This document shows positions 1 to 5,760 of a stretch of DNA of 7,638 bases, piece after piece; the first letter of the stretch is position 1; every line of letters begins with the position of its first letter. Both the position numbers and the translations under genes were made by a program. The notes below the pieces were generated by a model, which saw nothing but the letters and a program-made list of their open reading frames with translations, was not told the DNA's origin and made no database searches. The DNA lies in contig URQL01000077.1 of NCBI GenBank assembly GCA_900550005.1, positions 1 to 7,638 of the forward strand, given 5' to 3'. The stretch is from an uncultured Erysipelotrichaceae bacterium (lineage in GTDB: Bacteria; Bacillota_I; Bacilli_A; Erysipelotrichales; Coprobacillaceae).

Positions 1-181
1 CATTAATAGCAACGCGAGAATCCTTGATATTAACAATCACATTTCCCCCGATTGCTGAAACAACAGCAACCTCGGCACCTACGACAAAACCAAGATTGTT
101 TAAAAATCTTCTTGTTTCTTCGTTACCACCAATTCTTTTAATTTCAGCGGTTTCTCCTACATTTAACATTGTTAAAGGCAT
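1..181 (-). CDS. feoA: Ferrous iron transport protein A (FeoA), N-terminal 60 residues, cut by window edge
   Basis: FeoA is a small cytoplasmic SH3-like protein that works with the membrane GTPase FeoB in ferrous iron uptake. The 60 visible residues begin MPLTMLNVGETAEIKRIGG and continue with LNNLGFVVGAEVAVVSAIGG and NVIVNIKDSRVAIN. This matches the FeoA pattern: a first beta-strand with 'GE.a.I..I.G', a central 'R..L..lGf..G..v.v' helix-strand unit, and a late 'I.i...r.Ai' strand. About 15 residues should remain beyond the edge. The ATG at 179-181 is chosen because GAGGAGG lies 8 bases upstream. feoB would be expected next, outside the window. The leader carries several DtxR/IdeR-like inverted repeats, so iron repression is likely. 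The family call is secure from motif order; the full length cannot be seen. Confidence 0.9.
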   Translation of the reverse strand, partial: MPLTMLNVGETAEIKRIGGNEETRRFLNNLGFVVGAEVAVVSAIGGNVIVNIKDSRVAIN

Positions 182-214
182 TCTATTTCCCTCCTCAAGA
201 ATTAAATCTCACGA

Positions 215-315
215 ACCTAAAATAGGTAACGCTACTTTGATTAGTTAAAGCTAACTATACGATATAAAATATAGTTAGACACACCTAACACATCTAATAT
301 GTTATCATTAGCTAA
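215..315 (-). promoter_or_regulatory. Cluster of DtxR/IdeR-like operator repeats upstream of feoA
   Basis: Four short inverted repeats share the half-site GTTAG/TTAGG. They are TTAGCTAA (308-315, inside the promoter spacer), GTTAG-6-CTAAC (274-289), TAGTTA-4-TAACTA (242-257) and ACCTA-3-TAGGT (215-227). Aligned by eye to the known DtxR/IdeR consensus TTAGGTTAGSCTAACCTAA, the second and third sites each match about 13 of 19 positions. Because they sit in and just downstream of a feoA promoter, an iron-sensing DtxR-family repressor is the best guess. A Fur or manganese-sensing regulator cannot be excluded. Confidence 0.55.
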
Positions 316-327
316 CTTTTTTGTCAA
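299..327 (-). promoter_or_regulatory. Sigma-A-type promoter for feoA
   Basis: On the minus strand a perfect -35 TTGACA (322-327) is followed by a 17-base spacer and a -10 TAACAT (299-304). Transcription should start near 292, giving a leader of about 110 bases before the feoA ATG. The spacer contains the palindrome TTAGCTAA (308-315), a possible repressor contact. Confidence 0.75.
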
Positions 328-463
328 TACGATTTTAGAAAAAACAGCCACTCTTTCTACATTTTTCACAAGTAATTTTACTTGATTTTACCAGCTTTAT
401 TTCATTATCAGAATCTATGCGGTTACATTTTATTTTCCTAAAAAATCTAAGTCAATCAAACAT
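328..463. other. Intergenic spacer, no gene seen
   Basis: This is the AT-rich spacer between the feoA promoter and the terminator of the upstream operon. Neither strand carries an open frame with a ribosome binding site. The only structure I see is a 6-bp inverted repeat CAAGTA-ATTT-TACTTG (369-384), too short to interpret. Confidence 0.6.
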
Positions 464-501
464 AAAAAAGTTAATCTAAGTTTTACTTCTTAAATCAACT
501 T
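464..501 (-). terminator. Rho-independent terminator after the GNAT / small membrane protein pair
   Basis: Read on the minus strand, AAGTTGATTTAAG (489-501) pairs with CTTAGATTAACTT (468-480) over 13 positions, including two G-U pairs, around an 8-base loop. A run of six T follows (464-469). The two wobble pairs become A-C mismatches on the plus strand, so the hairpin is a terminator for leftward transcription only. It separates this operon from feoA. Confidence 0.85.
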
Positions 502-513
502 TTACCTCTCAAT

Positions 514-711
514 TTAATAATTAATATAAATACATTCAAAAGCTAAAATAAGCAAACTAATTGCTAATATCAAACCATAAGTAATATCATTTTTACCATT
601 ATGAATTGTTTCCTTAATTACCACTAATAAGAAAAATACAAATGTAAAAGGTGTAAGCCACCCTATCCATGAAATAACTGTTTGTATAATTTGCCCCTTT
701 ACTTCCTCCAA
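514..711 (-). CDS. Small two-helix membrane protein of unknown function (65 aa)
   Basis: I do not recognise the family. The protein has two hydrophobic stretches, about residues 12-32 (ISWIGWLTPFTFVFFLLVVI) and 44-64 (TYGLILAISLLILAFECIYI). A short polar linker with Lys, Glu and Asp separates them, so it is probably a hairpin in the cytoplasmic membrane. It starts 6 bases after the GNAT stop and is followed by a strong terminator, so the two genes are probably co-transcribed. The start is uncertain: the TTG at 709-711 is the first possible codon, but the only good Shine-Dalgarno (GGAGG) overlaps codons 1-3. No in-frame ATG, GTG or TTG lies at a suitable distance after it. A real gene is favoured by its position, its strand and its clean ending before the terminator. 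Confidence 0.6.
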   Translation of the reverse strand: MEEVKGQIIQTVISWIGWLTPFTFVFFLLVVIKETIHNGKNDITYGLILAISLLILAFECIYINY

Positions 712-717
712 TATTAT

Positions 718-1197
718 TTAAATTTTCTTTAAATAAAATCGATCCATTATTTCATGCACAACACTTTTAGGCTTAGAGATCAAATTAAAATCCAATTTTT
801 CATATAAACCAATTGCTGCTTTAAGATTATGATGTGTTTCTAAATAAAGTTGTTTATAACCTGCTTCCTTAGCCCAATTTGTCGCTATCAGCATTAACGC
901 TTTACCATAGCCTTTTCCTTTCATAGAATCATCTAAATAAAGCTTTTGAATTTCAGCGGAATCAGGTATACCTTCAAATCGATCAATGCCAATACCACCT
1001 ACTACTTGATTTAACTTATTCAACACTACAAAATAAATACGATCTTTAGAGTCATGGTAATAGTTACTTAACGAATCAAGTTGAGGATCATAATAGGCTG
1101 TACCAGGAATATCTAGTTGATATTTTTCTAAATTTTTACGAATAATATTGGCAATTCCCTTATTATCTTTAGATTCAATTTGTCGATAGTTAAACAT
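718..1197 (-). CDS. GNAT-family N-acetyltransferase
   Basis: A cytoplasmic acetyltransferase that would move an acetyl group from acetyl-CoA to an amine; the substrate is not known. It has 159 residues, the usual length for a stand-alone GNAT domain. The core strand-turn-helix reads AEIQKLYLDDSMKGKGYGKA (81-100). Its KGKGYG (93-98) is the acetyl-CoA pyrophosphate loop, with Lys in place of the usual Gln/Arg at the first position. The later NLKAAIGLYEKLDF (124-137) is the typical motif B helix with the conserved 'A..lYekl.F'. The ATG at 1195-1197 is the first start after an in-frame TGA. The Shine-Dalgarno is weak (GATGAAAT), and I see no convincing promoter between it and the terminator at 1249-1276. 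The small membrane protein follows after 6 bases. The fold call is strong; specificity is open. Confidence 0.88.
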   Translation of the reverse strand: MFNYRQIESKDNKGIANIIRKNLEKYQLDIPGTAYYDPQLDSLSNYYHDSKDRIYFVVLNKLNQVVGGIGIDRFEGIPDSAEIQKLYLDDSMKGKGYGKALMLIATNWAKEAGYKQLYLETHHNLKAAIGLYEKLDFNLISKPKSVVHEIMDRFYLKKI

Positions 1198-1248
1198 TTT
1201 ATTTCATCTTCATTCATCTTAATCTTATTTTAGAGTAAATAAGACAAG

Positions 1249-1276
1249 AAAAAAGAGTGGAAATTTCCACTCTTTT
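1249..1276 (-). terminator. Rho-independent terminator after the transporter-amidohydrolase operon
   Basis: A perfect 26-base palindrome (1251-1276) centred on AAATTT with GAGTGG/CCACTC arms lies directly after the amidohydrolase stop. On the minus strand it is followed by T6 then CTT. On the plus strand only TTTT follows, so the main direction is leftward. It ends the lysine-riboswitch operon before the GNAT gene. Confidence 0.88.
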
Positions 1277-1277
1277 A

Positions 1278-2438
1278 CTATTCAACAATACTTGGATCTA
1301 ATAAAACTTGTAAAGCACTGTAAGCCATTGTTTTAGAAGCTACAGCTAAATTATGATAAGCTAATGGTCCTGTTACACATTCTAAGAAGTCTTCATTATG
1401 TGCATAAGCAGGTGGATTCGCGTTTGTATCTAATTCAATATAACATGTAGGACATGCATGAGATACGTTACCAATATCACTTGAACCAGCTGCGTCACGA
1501 TCATCTTCAATAAAATCATGCACGCCTAAGTCTTCTAAAGTTGCTTTAGAGATAGCTACTAATTTTTTATTGTTATCTAAATCATCATAAGAGTTTTCAA
1601 AATTGCGATAAGATAAAGTAGCACCTGTCATCAAAGCAGCACCTTTAGCACAGTTGATTATCTTTTGAGTTAATTCATTTAAATATTCACGTTTTGTAGC
1701 ACGAATATAGAATTGACATTGAGCTAAATCAGGTACTGTGTTAGCAGCTTGACCGCCTTTTGTGATAATACCATGAATACGTGAACTTGGTAAGATATGT
1801 TGACGTAATGCATTGATTCCAGCATAAGTTAATTGTACTGCATCTAATGCATTGATTCCTAAATGAGGATAAGCAGCAGCATGTGCTGCTTTTCCAGCAA
1901 ATGTAAATTCTAAAGAATCAATAGCTAAAGTATTAACGGCTAAATTGTTTTCAGCTCCTAAGTGCATTTGAAATACAGCTGTAATGTCATCAAAAGCACC
2001 TTGATTTACTAAATCACATTTACCACCATAAGTTTCTTCAGCTGGTGCTCCTAAATAAACAATTGTTCCATTAAAATGATCTTTTAGTTTAGCTAATACA
2101 ATACTTGCTCCATAAGTAGAAGCAGCGATCCAGTTATGACCACAAGCATGACCATTTTGATCTTTGTTTTCACCATATCCTGGTAAAGCATCATATTCAG
2201 CTAAGAAAGCCACTTTAGGTCCATCTCCACATTTTAACTCTGCTCTAAAAGCAGTGTCTAAACCACAGTAAGGATAAGTCACTTCAAATCCTTGACTAGC
2301 GATTTTATCTGTTAAATATTTTGTTGATTCATATTCTTGTAACCCAAGTTCTGGGTGAGCATAAATATAATCATTTACTTCTTTCATTTCTTCTAATAAT
2401 TCATCTGCTGTTTTATAAACAAGTTCTTTAAGTTCCAT
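1278..2438 (-). CDS. M20D-type amidohydrolase / peptidase (AbgB / PM20D2-like)
   Basis: A cytoplasmic di-metal hydrolase that would cleave an amide bond in an N-acyl amino acid or unusual dipeptide. It has 386 residues. Family marks in order: HPELGLQEYES (28-38), LAEYDALPGYG (79-89), NGHACGHN (95-102), GAPAEETYGGK (130-140), QMHLG (157-161), GSSDIGNVS (328-336) and AYAHNEDF (344-351). The likely metal ligands Cys99, His101, Glu135, His159 and His347 are all present. AEYDALPG plus GH(A/G)CGHN is the pattern of the AbgB / PM20D2 branch. AbgB acts on p-aminobenzoyl-glutamate, and mammalian PM20D2 is known to cleave beta-alanyl-lysine and related basic dipeptides. The gene lies 10 bases behind the transporter, AGGAG precedes its ATG, and it ends at a terminator. 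With a lysine riboswitch upstream of the pair, a lysine-containing amide substrate is my inference. N-acetyl-diaminopimelate deacetylase is a less likely alternative. Confidence 0.88.
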   Translation of the reverse strand: MELKELVYKTADELLEEMKEVNDYIYAHPELGLQEYESTKYLTDKIASQGFEVTYPYCGLDTAFRAELKCGDGPKVAFLAEYDALPGYGENKDQNGHACGHNWIAASTYGASIVLAKLKDHFNGTIVYLGAPAEETYGGKCDLVNQGAFDDITAVFQMHLGAENNLAVNTLAIDSLEFTFAGKAAHAAAYPHLGINALDAVQLTYAGINALRQHILPSSRIHGIITKGGQAANTVPDLAQCQFYIRATKREYLNELTQKIINCAKGAALMTGATLSYRNFENSYDDLDNNKKLVAISKATLEDLGVHDFIEDDRDAAGSSDIGNVSHACPTCYIELDTNANPPAYAHNEDFLECVTGPLAYHNLAVASKTMAYSALQVLLDPSIVE

Positions 2439-2448
2439 ATTTTTTCTC

Positions 2449-3834
2449 CTAACAATAACCGATCATAATCGCAATAACGAGTAATACGATTTCTGCAATA
2501 AATAATAATCCAAATAATGGTGTAACAAATTTATACCATTTATTAATTGGCATACCCATAATACCACACATTGTAAATACAGATGTTGGCCAAAAAATAT
2601 TTGAGAAACCATCTCCAAATTGGAAAGCTAAAACTGCAATTTGTCTATTTAAGCCAACCATTTCAGCAACTGGAGCTAAAATAGGCATTGTAACTAAAGC
2701 TTGACCTCCACCTGATGGGATGAAGAAGTTGATAATGTTTTGAACAAATAACATTCCTACTCCACTTAAATAGCCAGTAAAGCTTTGTAATCCAGATGAT
2801 AAATAATAAACAATTGTATCAATAATACAAGCATTTTGCATAATAATTGGAATTGTACGACTTAATCCACAAATTAATGCTCCAAACATCATATCTTTAG
2901 CAGCTTCAATGAAGTAGTCTGCAATTTGACTTGGAGTAAATCCTGAAATTAAACCAACAACGATCATCATTAAGAAGAATAACCCAGCGATTTGATCGAT
3001 ATACCAACCAAGTTTGATTGTTCCAATTAATAACATTGCAATTGTTCCCACAAAACATAAACAAGATAATTTTTGTCTTAATGTAAATTTTGTAGCCATC
3101 ATTTCTTCTTTACTAGACGTTTCCATAATTTCCATATGTTCACCATATAATAATGATTTAGTTGGATCAGCTTTTACTTTTTTACCATAACGCCATACAT
3201 AAATAATAGCGATAGACATAAACACGATAAAACAAATAATACGATAACCTAACCCCGAAAATAATTCAACACCAGCTACTTCTTGAGCAATCCCAATTGT
3301 AAATGGGTTGATTGTTGCTGAAGCAAAACCAACAGCAACAGCGATATAAACAATTGATCCCCCTAAGATAGCATCATATCCTAAAGCAATTGCAATTGAA
3401 ATAAAGACAGGTAATAAACCATACGTTTCTTCAAAAAGACCCATTGTACTACCAAGTACACCAAAGGCAATCATACAAATAGGAATAATTAATTCAATAC
3501 GATCCCCTACTTTTCTAAGTGTTGCACCTACTACAGCATCAAATGTACCATTTTTAAGTAACATATAAACAAATGCATAAGCAAATACAATAAAGAAGAT
3601 AATTTGTCCCGCATCAATAAATCCTAATTGAATTGAAACAAACATATCAAATAAGCTTAAACCAATCTTATCAATATAGTGGAATGATCCAGCTTCTACA
3701 ATTGTTTTTCCTGTTTCAGTTGTAATACGGTTAAATTCCCCCGCAGGTACAACATTAGCAAGAATAAAAGATAAAACTACCATAGCAAAAATAATTACGT
3801 AGGTATGAGGCATTTTAAATTTTTTCTTTTCCAT
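2449..3834 (-). CDS. YfcC/DcuC-family membrane transporter, lysine-riboswitch controlled
   Basis: A polytopic carrier of the cytoplasmic membrane with 461 residues, mostly hydrophobic, probably 11-13 membrane segments. It has a polar cytoplasmic loop around 215-250. Family marks are GVLGSTMGLFEE (125-136), SATINPFTIG (172-181), the Gly-rich re-entrant loop NFFIPSGGGQA (369-379) and FQFGDGFSNIFWPTS (404-418). These are typical of the YfcC branch of the DcuC/ion-transporter group. Databases often label such proteins 'C4-dicarboxylate transporter', but the branch includes basic amino-acid exchangers such as streptococcal ArcD. AAGGAGAG sits 6 bases before the ATG at 3832-3834. It is the first gene behind a lysine riboswitch and is followed after 10 bases by an amidohydrolase. 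Uptake or exchange of lysine, or of a lysine conjugate, is therefore more plausible than dicarboxylate transport. The substrate is inference. Confidence 0.87.
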   Translation of the reverse strand: MEKKKFKMPHTYVIIFAMVVLSFILANVVPAGEFNRITTETGKTIVEAGSFHYIDKIGLSLFDMFVSIQLGFIDAGQIIFFIVFAYAFVYMLLKNGTFDAVVGATLRKVGDRIELIIPICMIAFGVLGSTMGLFEETYGLLPVFISIAIALGYDAILGGSIVYIAVAVGFASATINPFTIGIAQEVAGVELFSGLGYRIICFIVFMSIAIIYVWRYGKKVKADPTKSLLYGEHMEIMETSSKEEMMATKFTLRQKLSCLCFVGTIAMLLIGTIKLGWYIDQIAGLFFLMMIVVGLISGFTPSQIADYFIEAAKDMMFGALICGLSRTIPIIMQNACIIDTIVYYLSSGLQSFTGYLSGVGMLFVQNIINFFIPSGGGQALVTMPILAPVAEMVGLNRQIAVLAFQFGDGFSNIFWPTSVFTMCGIMGMPINKWYKFVTPLFGLLFIAEIVLLVIAIMIGYC

Positions 3835-3855
3835 AAACTCTCTCCTTATATAAAT

Positions 3856-3890
3856 AAAAAATGTCTTTAGCCTACTTGCATAAAGACATT
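3856..3890 (-). terminator. Intrinsic terminator of the lysine riboswitch (expression platform)
   Basis: Read on the minus strand, AATGTCTTTA (3881-3890) pairs perfectly with TAAAGACATT (3860-3869) around the 11-base loop TGCAAGTAGGC. A T6 run (3856-3861) follows. It sits between the aptamer and the transporter ribosome binding site, so transcription stops before the operon when it forms. Its 5' arm and loop can instead pair with aptamer RNA: CAAGTAG (3872-3878) with CTACTTG (3914-3920), and GTCTT (3883-3887) with AAGAT (3904-3908). Confidence 0.9.
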
Positions 3891-3911
3891 AAAAAATTTC
3901 GATATCTTAGT

Positions 3912-4081
3912 GCCAAGTAGTGCTCCTTAATAACGGCAGTTATTAAGACAGTGCTATACCTATTCGATATAACCCCAGCAGTTACTTTGACGTAACCACT
4001 TCGGCAATGTTTCCTTTCATCTAACTTCCTAGGCTTTCGACCTCCACTAGATTACTATTAAGCATTGCAACCCCTAGACTT
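3912..4081 (-). ncRNA. Lysine riboswitch (L box) aptamer
   Basis: A cis-acting RNA that binds free lysine and, in the known off-type switches, ends transcription early. On the minus strand the core reads AGGGGTTGCAA ... AATAGTAATC ... GATGAAAGG ... ATTGCCGAAG ... CTGCTGGGG ... ACTGTC ... GGAGCACTACTT, closely parallel to the lysC L box of Bacillus subtilis. Five helices are visible: P2 GCAATG/CATTGC (4063-4068 with 4004-4009), P3 GTTAC/GTAAC (3992-3996 with 3981-3985), P4 GTTATA/TATAGC (3968-3973 with 3953-3958) and P5 CTTAATAAC/GTTATTAAG (3939-3947 with 3926-3934). P1 is short and bulged, formed by AAG..TAG with CTACTT. A terminator lies directly downstream. It controls the transporter and amidohydrolase. 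Specificity for lysine is from family knowledge. Confidence 0.93.
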
Positions 4082-4095
4082 ATCAGTCGACTACT

Positions 4096-4123
4096 AATAT
4101 ATCACAATTCTAAAAAAAGTAAA
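4096..4123 (-). promoter_or_regulatory. Probable promoter of the lysine-riboswitch operon
   Basis: On the minus strand TTTACT (4118-4123) and TATATT (4096-4101) are separated by 16 bases. This would start the RNA near 4089, just before the aptamer. The -10 matches 5 of 6 consensus bases; the -35 is weaker (4 of 6). No terminator lies between the MATE stop at 4138 and this site, so read-through from the MATE gene is also possible. Confidence 0.55.
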
Positions 4124-4137
4124 GACAATTTATTACA

Positions 4138-5487
4138 TTAATTGATTTTTTTCAAGTGTTTATTATAACAGCGTTTAAATAAATACAAACAAATGAATAA
4201 AGAAACCACTTCAGCTATCGCAAAAGAAGCCCAAAGCATGGTTAAACCAAATAATTTATTTAAAATATAAGCTACTGGTAAAATAACTAATAATTGTCTA
4301 CATACAGACATAATCAAACTATAAATTCCTTCACCTAAAGCTTGGTATAAAGAAGATAATACAATACCTACAGCAGCTAATGGGAAAGATAAAGAAATAA
4401 ATCTTAAAGCAGGTACACCAATTCTTAACATTTCACTAGAAGCATTAAACATCATTAATAACTTATCTGGGATAGCTAAAAAGATAAACATTCCTGTAGT
4501 TAAAATGATTGCTGCATAAATTAAAGCATCTTTAACAGCAGCTAAAACACGATCATTTTGTTTAGCACCAAAGTTATAAGCACAAATAGGGATCATTCCA
4601 TTTGTCAAACCAAACACAGGCATAAAAATAAAACTATTTAATTTAAAATAAACACCAAGAACAGAAATAGCTGCTTGACTTGAAGCAATAATCATATTTA
4701 ATCCCATTGTCATAATAGAACCAATCGATTGCATAACGATACTTGGTGCTCCTACACGATAAATTTCTTGCACTACATAAATATCAAATTTAAATCCTTT
4801 AAAATGAATACGAACTTCTTTATTTTTTTTATAATTTAAATATAAAGATAATACCATAGCTATAATTTGACCAATCACAGTAGCCATTGCTGCTCCTGCA
4901 ATACCAAACTTAGGTAAACCAAATAAACCAAAAATTAAAATTGGATCTAAAATAATATTCGAAATTGCTCCTACTAATTGCGTAATCATATTATAAATCG
5001 TGATCCCAGCAGATTGCATAATTCTTTCTGATGTAACTTGTAAAAATATACCTATTGAAAAAATCGTACATATTGAAATATAGGTAGAACCCATACGAAT
5101 AATATCACTTTGGTTAGAAAAAGCACTAAAATAAACTTTAGAAAAGAATAACCCAAATATAATAAAAATACAAGAACTTACAATCGCTAAAATAATCCCA
5201 TGCGTTGCCGATAAATTCGCTTCATCATAACGATGTTCTCCTAATCGTCTAGAAATAAGTGAATTTAACCCTACAGCCGTTCCTACAGCCACAGAAATCA
5301 TAATCGATTGAATGGGAAACGCTAAAGATACTGCTGCTAAAGCTTCTTCTCCAAGTTGTGCAACAAAGATACTATCCACAATATTGTATAATGCTTGAAC
5401 AAGCATTGAAATCATGATTGGTAAAGACATTGATATTAATAATTTACTCACAGGCATATAACCCATCTTATTTTGTTTTTGTTCCAA
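4138..5487 (-). CDS. MATE-family multidrug/metabolite efflux protein
   Basis: A 12-helix antiporter of the cytoplasmic membrane that exports cationic drugs or metabolites in exchange for Na+ or H+; its substrate cannot be read from sequence. The 449-residue length is normal. The opening SLPIMISMLVQALYNIVDSI, then FVAQLGEEALAAVSLAFPI, is the standard first-repeat MATE signature. The second repeat begins near GAPSIVMQSIGSIMTMGLN, and GMIPICAYNFGAK matches the conserved 'g..p...yn.Ga'. I choose the TTG at 5485-5487 because AAAGGGGGAG lies 5 bases before it. A longer GTG start at 5508 would place this Shine-Dalgarno inside the gene and leave almost no leader after the promoter at 5518-5546. The gene is probably transcribed alone, with possible read-through into the lysine leader. 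It is divergent from rubrerythrin. Confidence 0.9.
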   Translation of the reverse strand: MEQKQNKMGYMPVSKLLISMSLPIMISMLVQALYNIVDSIFVAQLGEEALAAVSLAFPIQSIMISVAVGTAVGLNSLISRRLGEHRYDEANLSATHGIILAIVSSCIFIIFGLFFSKVYFSAFSNQSDIIRMGSTYISICTIFSIGIFLQVTSERIMQSAGITIYNMITQLVGAISNIILDPILIFGLFGLPKFGIAGAAMATVIGQIIAMVLSLYLNYKKNKEVRIHFKGFKFDIYVVQEIYRVGAPSIVMQSIGSIMTMGLNMIIASSQAAISVLGVYFKLNSFIFMPVFGLTNGMIPICAYNFGAKQNDRVLAAVKDALIYAAIILTTGMFIFLAIPDKLLMMFNASSEMLRIGVPALRFISLSFPLAAVGIVLSSLYQALGEGIYSLIMSVCRQLLVILPVAYILNKLFGLTMLWASFAIAEVVSLFICLYLFKRCYNKHLKKIN

Positions 5488-5517
5488 ACAAACTCCCCCT
5501 TTTTCCACATCTTTTCC

Positions 5518-5546
5518 ATAGTATCAAGTAACTTATAACTCGTCAA
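5518..5546 (-). promoter_or_regulatory. Promoter immediately upstream of the MATE gene
   Basis: On the minus strand TTGACG (5541-5546, 5 of 6) is followed by a 17-base spacer and TACTAT (5518-5523, 4 of 6). The RNA would start near 5511, leaving about 24 bases before the TTG start with its GGGGGAG. It lies downstream of the terminator at 5559-5594, so the MATE gene can be expressed independently of the structured region. Confidence 0.65.
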
Positions 5547-5558
5547 TATATTTCAACC

Positions 5559-5594
5559 AAAAAAAGACCTCTTAGAATTATTTCTAAGAAGCCC
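5559..5594 (-). terminator. Rho-independent terminator, leftward, upstream of MATE
   Basis: On the minus strand GGCTTCTTAGAA pairs with TTCTAAGAGGTC around the tetraloop ATAA, with a few G-U pairs at the base. A T7 run (5559-5565) follows. It would end RNA started at the -10 near 5723 before the MATE promoter. It is either the 3' end of a small RNA or an attenuator. Confidence 0.8.
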
Positions 5595-5682
5595 CTCTAA
5601 CAGACATCCCTGTTCAAATTAACACAACAAGTTAAAATAAGGTTTATACCTAAATACGAATTTCGTGTCATTTAGATGACGT

Positions 5683-5707
5683 AAAAGCTACTTTGGTAGC
5701 TTTTTTT
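5683..5707 (+). terminator. Rho-independent terminator, rightward, in the MATE-rubrerythrin gap
   Basis: AAAAGCTAC (5683-5691) pairs with GTAGCTTTT (5696-5704) around TTTG, and the T run continues to 5707. On the minus strand only TTTT follows the stem, so rightward termination is favoured. It would stop any plus-strand RNA coming from 5550-5680 before the rubrerythrin promoter. Confidence 0.7.
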
Positions 5708-5722
5708 GTTACCTTTAACTTT

Positions 5723-5737
5723 ATTATAGCGTTTACA
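5723..5737 (-). promoter_or_regulatory. Perfect -10 overlapped by a cre-like site
   Basis: On the minus strand TATAAT (5723-5728) overlaps TGTAAACGCTATAA (5724-5737). The latter matches 13 of 14 positions of the catabolite response consensus TGWAANCGNTNWCA, so CcpA could repress here. No good -35 is seen 16-18 bases upstream, which lowers confidence in the promoter. The RNA would start near 5716 and enter the structured region. Confidence 0.45.
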
Positions 5738-5760
5738 CGTATAAAAAGAAATACTTTTTT

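Larger units (their letters stand above)
5559..5716 (-). ncRNA. Candidate structured RNA of about 155 nt (small RNA or attenuator leader)
   Basis: Between a strong -10 (5723-5728) and a terminator (5559-5594) the minus strand carries a run of inverted repeats: GCTAC/GTAGC, GTCAT/ATGAC, ACGA/TCGT, AGGT/ACCT, TTAAC/GTTAA and AACAG/CTGTT. GTCAT-CTAA-ATGAC competes with a larger hairpin, CTAAAT...ATTTAG, that encloses ACGA/TCGT. I do not recognise any known riboswitch, T-box, 6S or SRP RNA. There is no coding frame with a ribosome binding site. An RNA is inferred from structure and signals only. The same repeats on the plus strand end in a plus-strand terminator, so the active strand is uncertain. 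Confidence 0.4.

Noticed and set aside
24..248. Plus-strand open frame of 74 codons
   Set aside because: It lies antisense to feoA and its promoter, has no ribosome binding site, and encodes a low-complexity Thr/Pro/Ser-rich product. It is a shadow frame.
369..384. Inverted repeat CAAGTA-ATTT-TACTTG
   Set aside because: It is only 6 bp per arm in AT-rich spacer, has no T tract, and has no promoter nearby to give it a role.
3901..4103. Long-range complement GATATATTAGT (4093-4103) with ACTAAGATATC (3901-3911), as an extension of riboswitch helix P1
   Set aside because: The 5' partner overlaps the predicted -10 and would not be in the RNA if transcription starts near 4089. It would matter only for read-through transcripts from the MATE gene.
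5485..5508. GTG start for the MATE gene at 5508
   Set aside because: It would place the strong GGGGGAG inside the gene and leave almost no leader after the promoter. The TTG at 5485-5487 is better spaced.
5597..5671. 24-codon minus-strand frame in the structured region, considered as a type I toxin
   Set aside because: There is no Shine-Dalgarno before its ATG, and the product has no clear membrane helix with a charged tail. It is probably chance.
5559..5716. Known riboswitch classes (purine, preQ1, c-di-GMP, fluoride, T-box) for the MATE upstream region
   Set aside because: None of their conserved core sequences could be found on either strand by eye.
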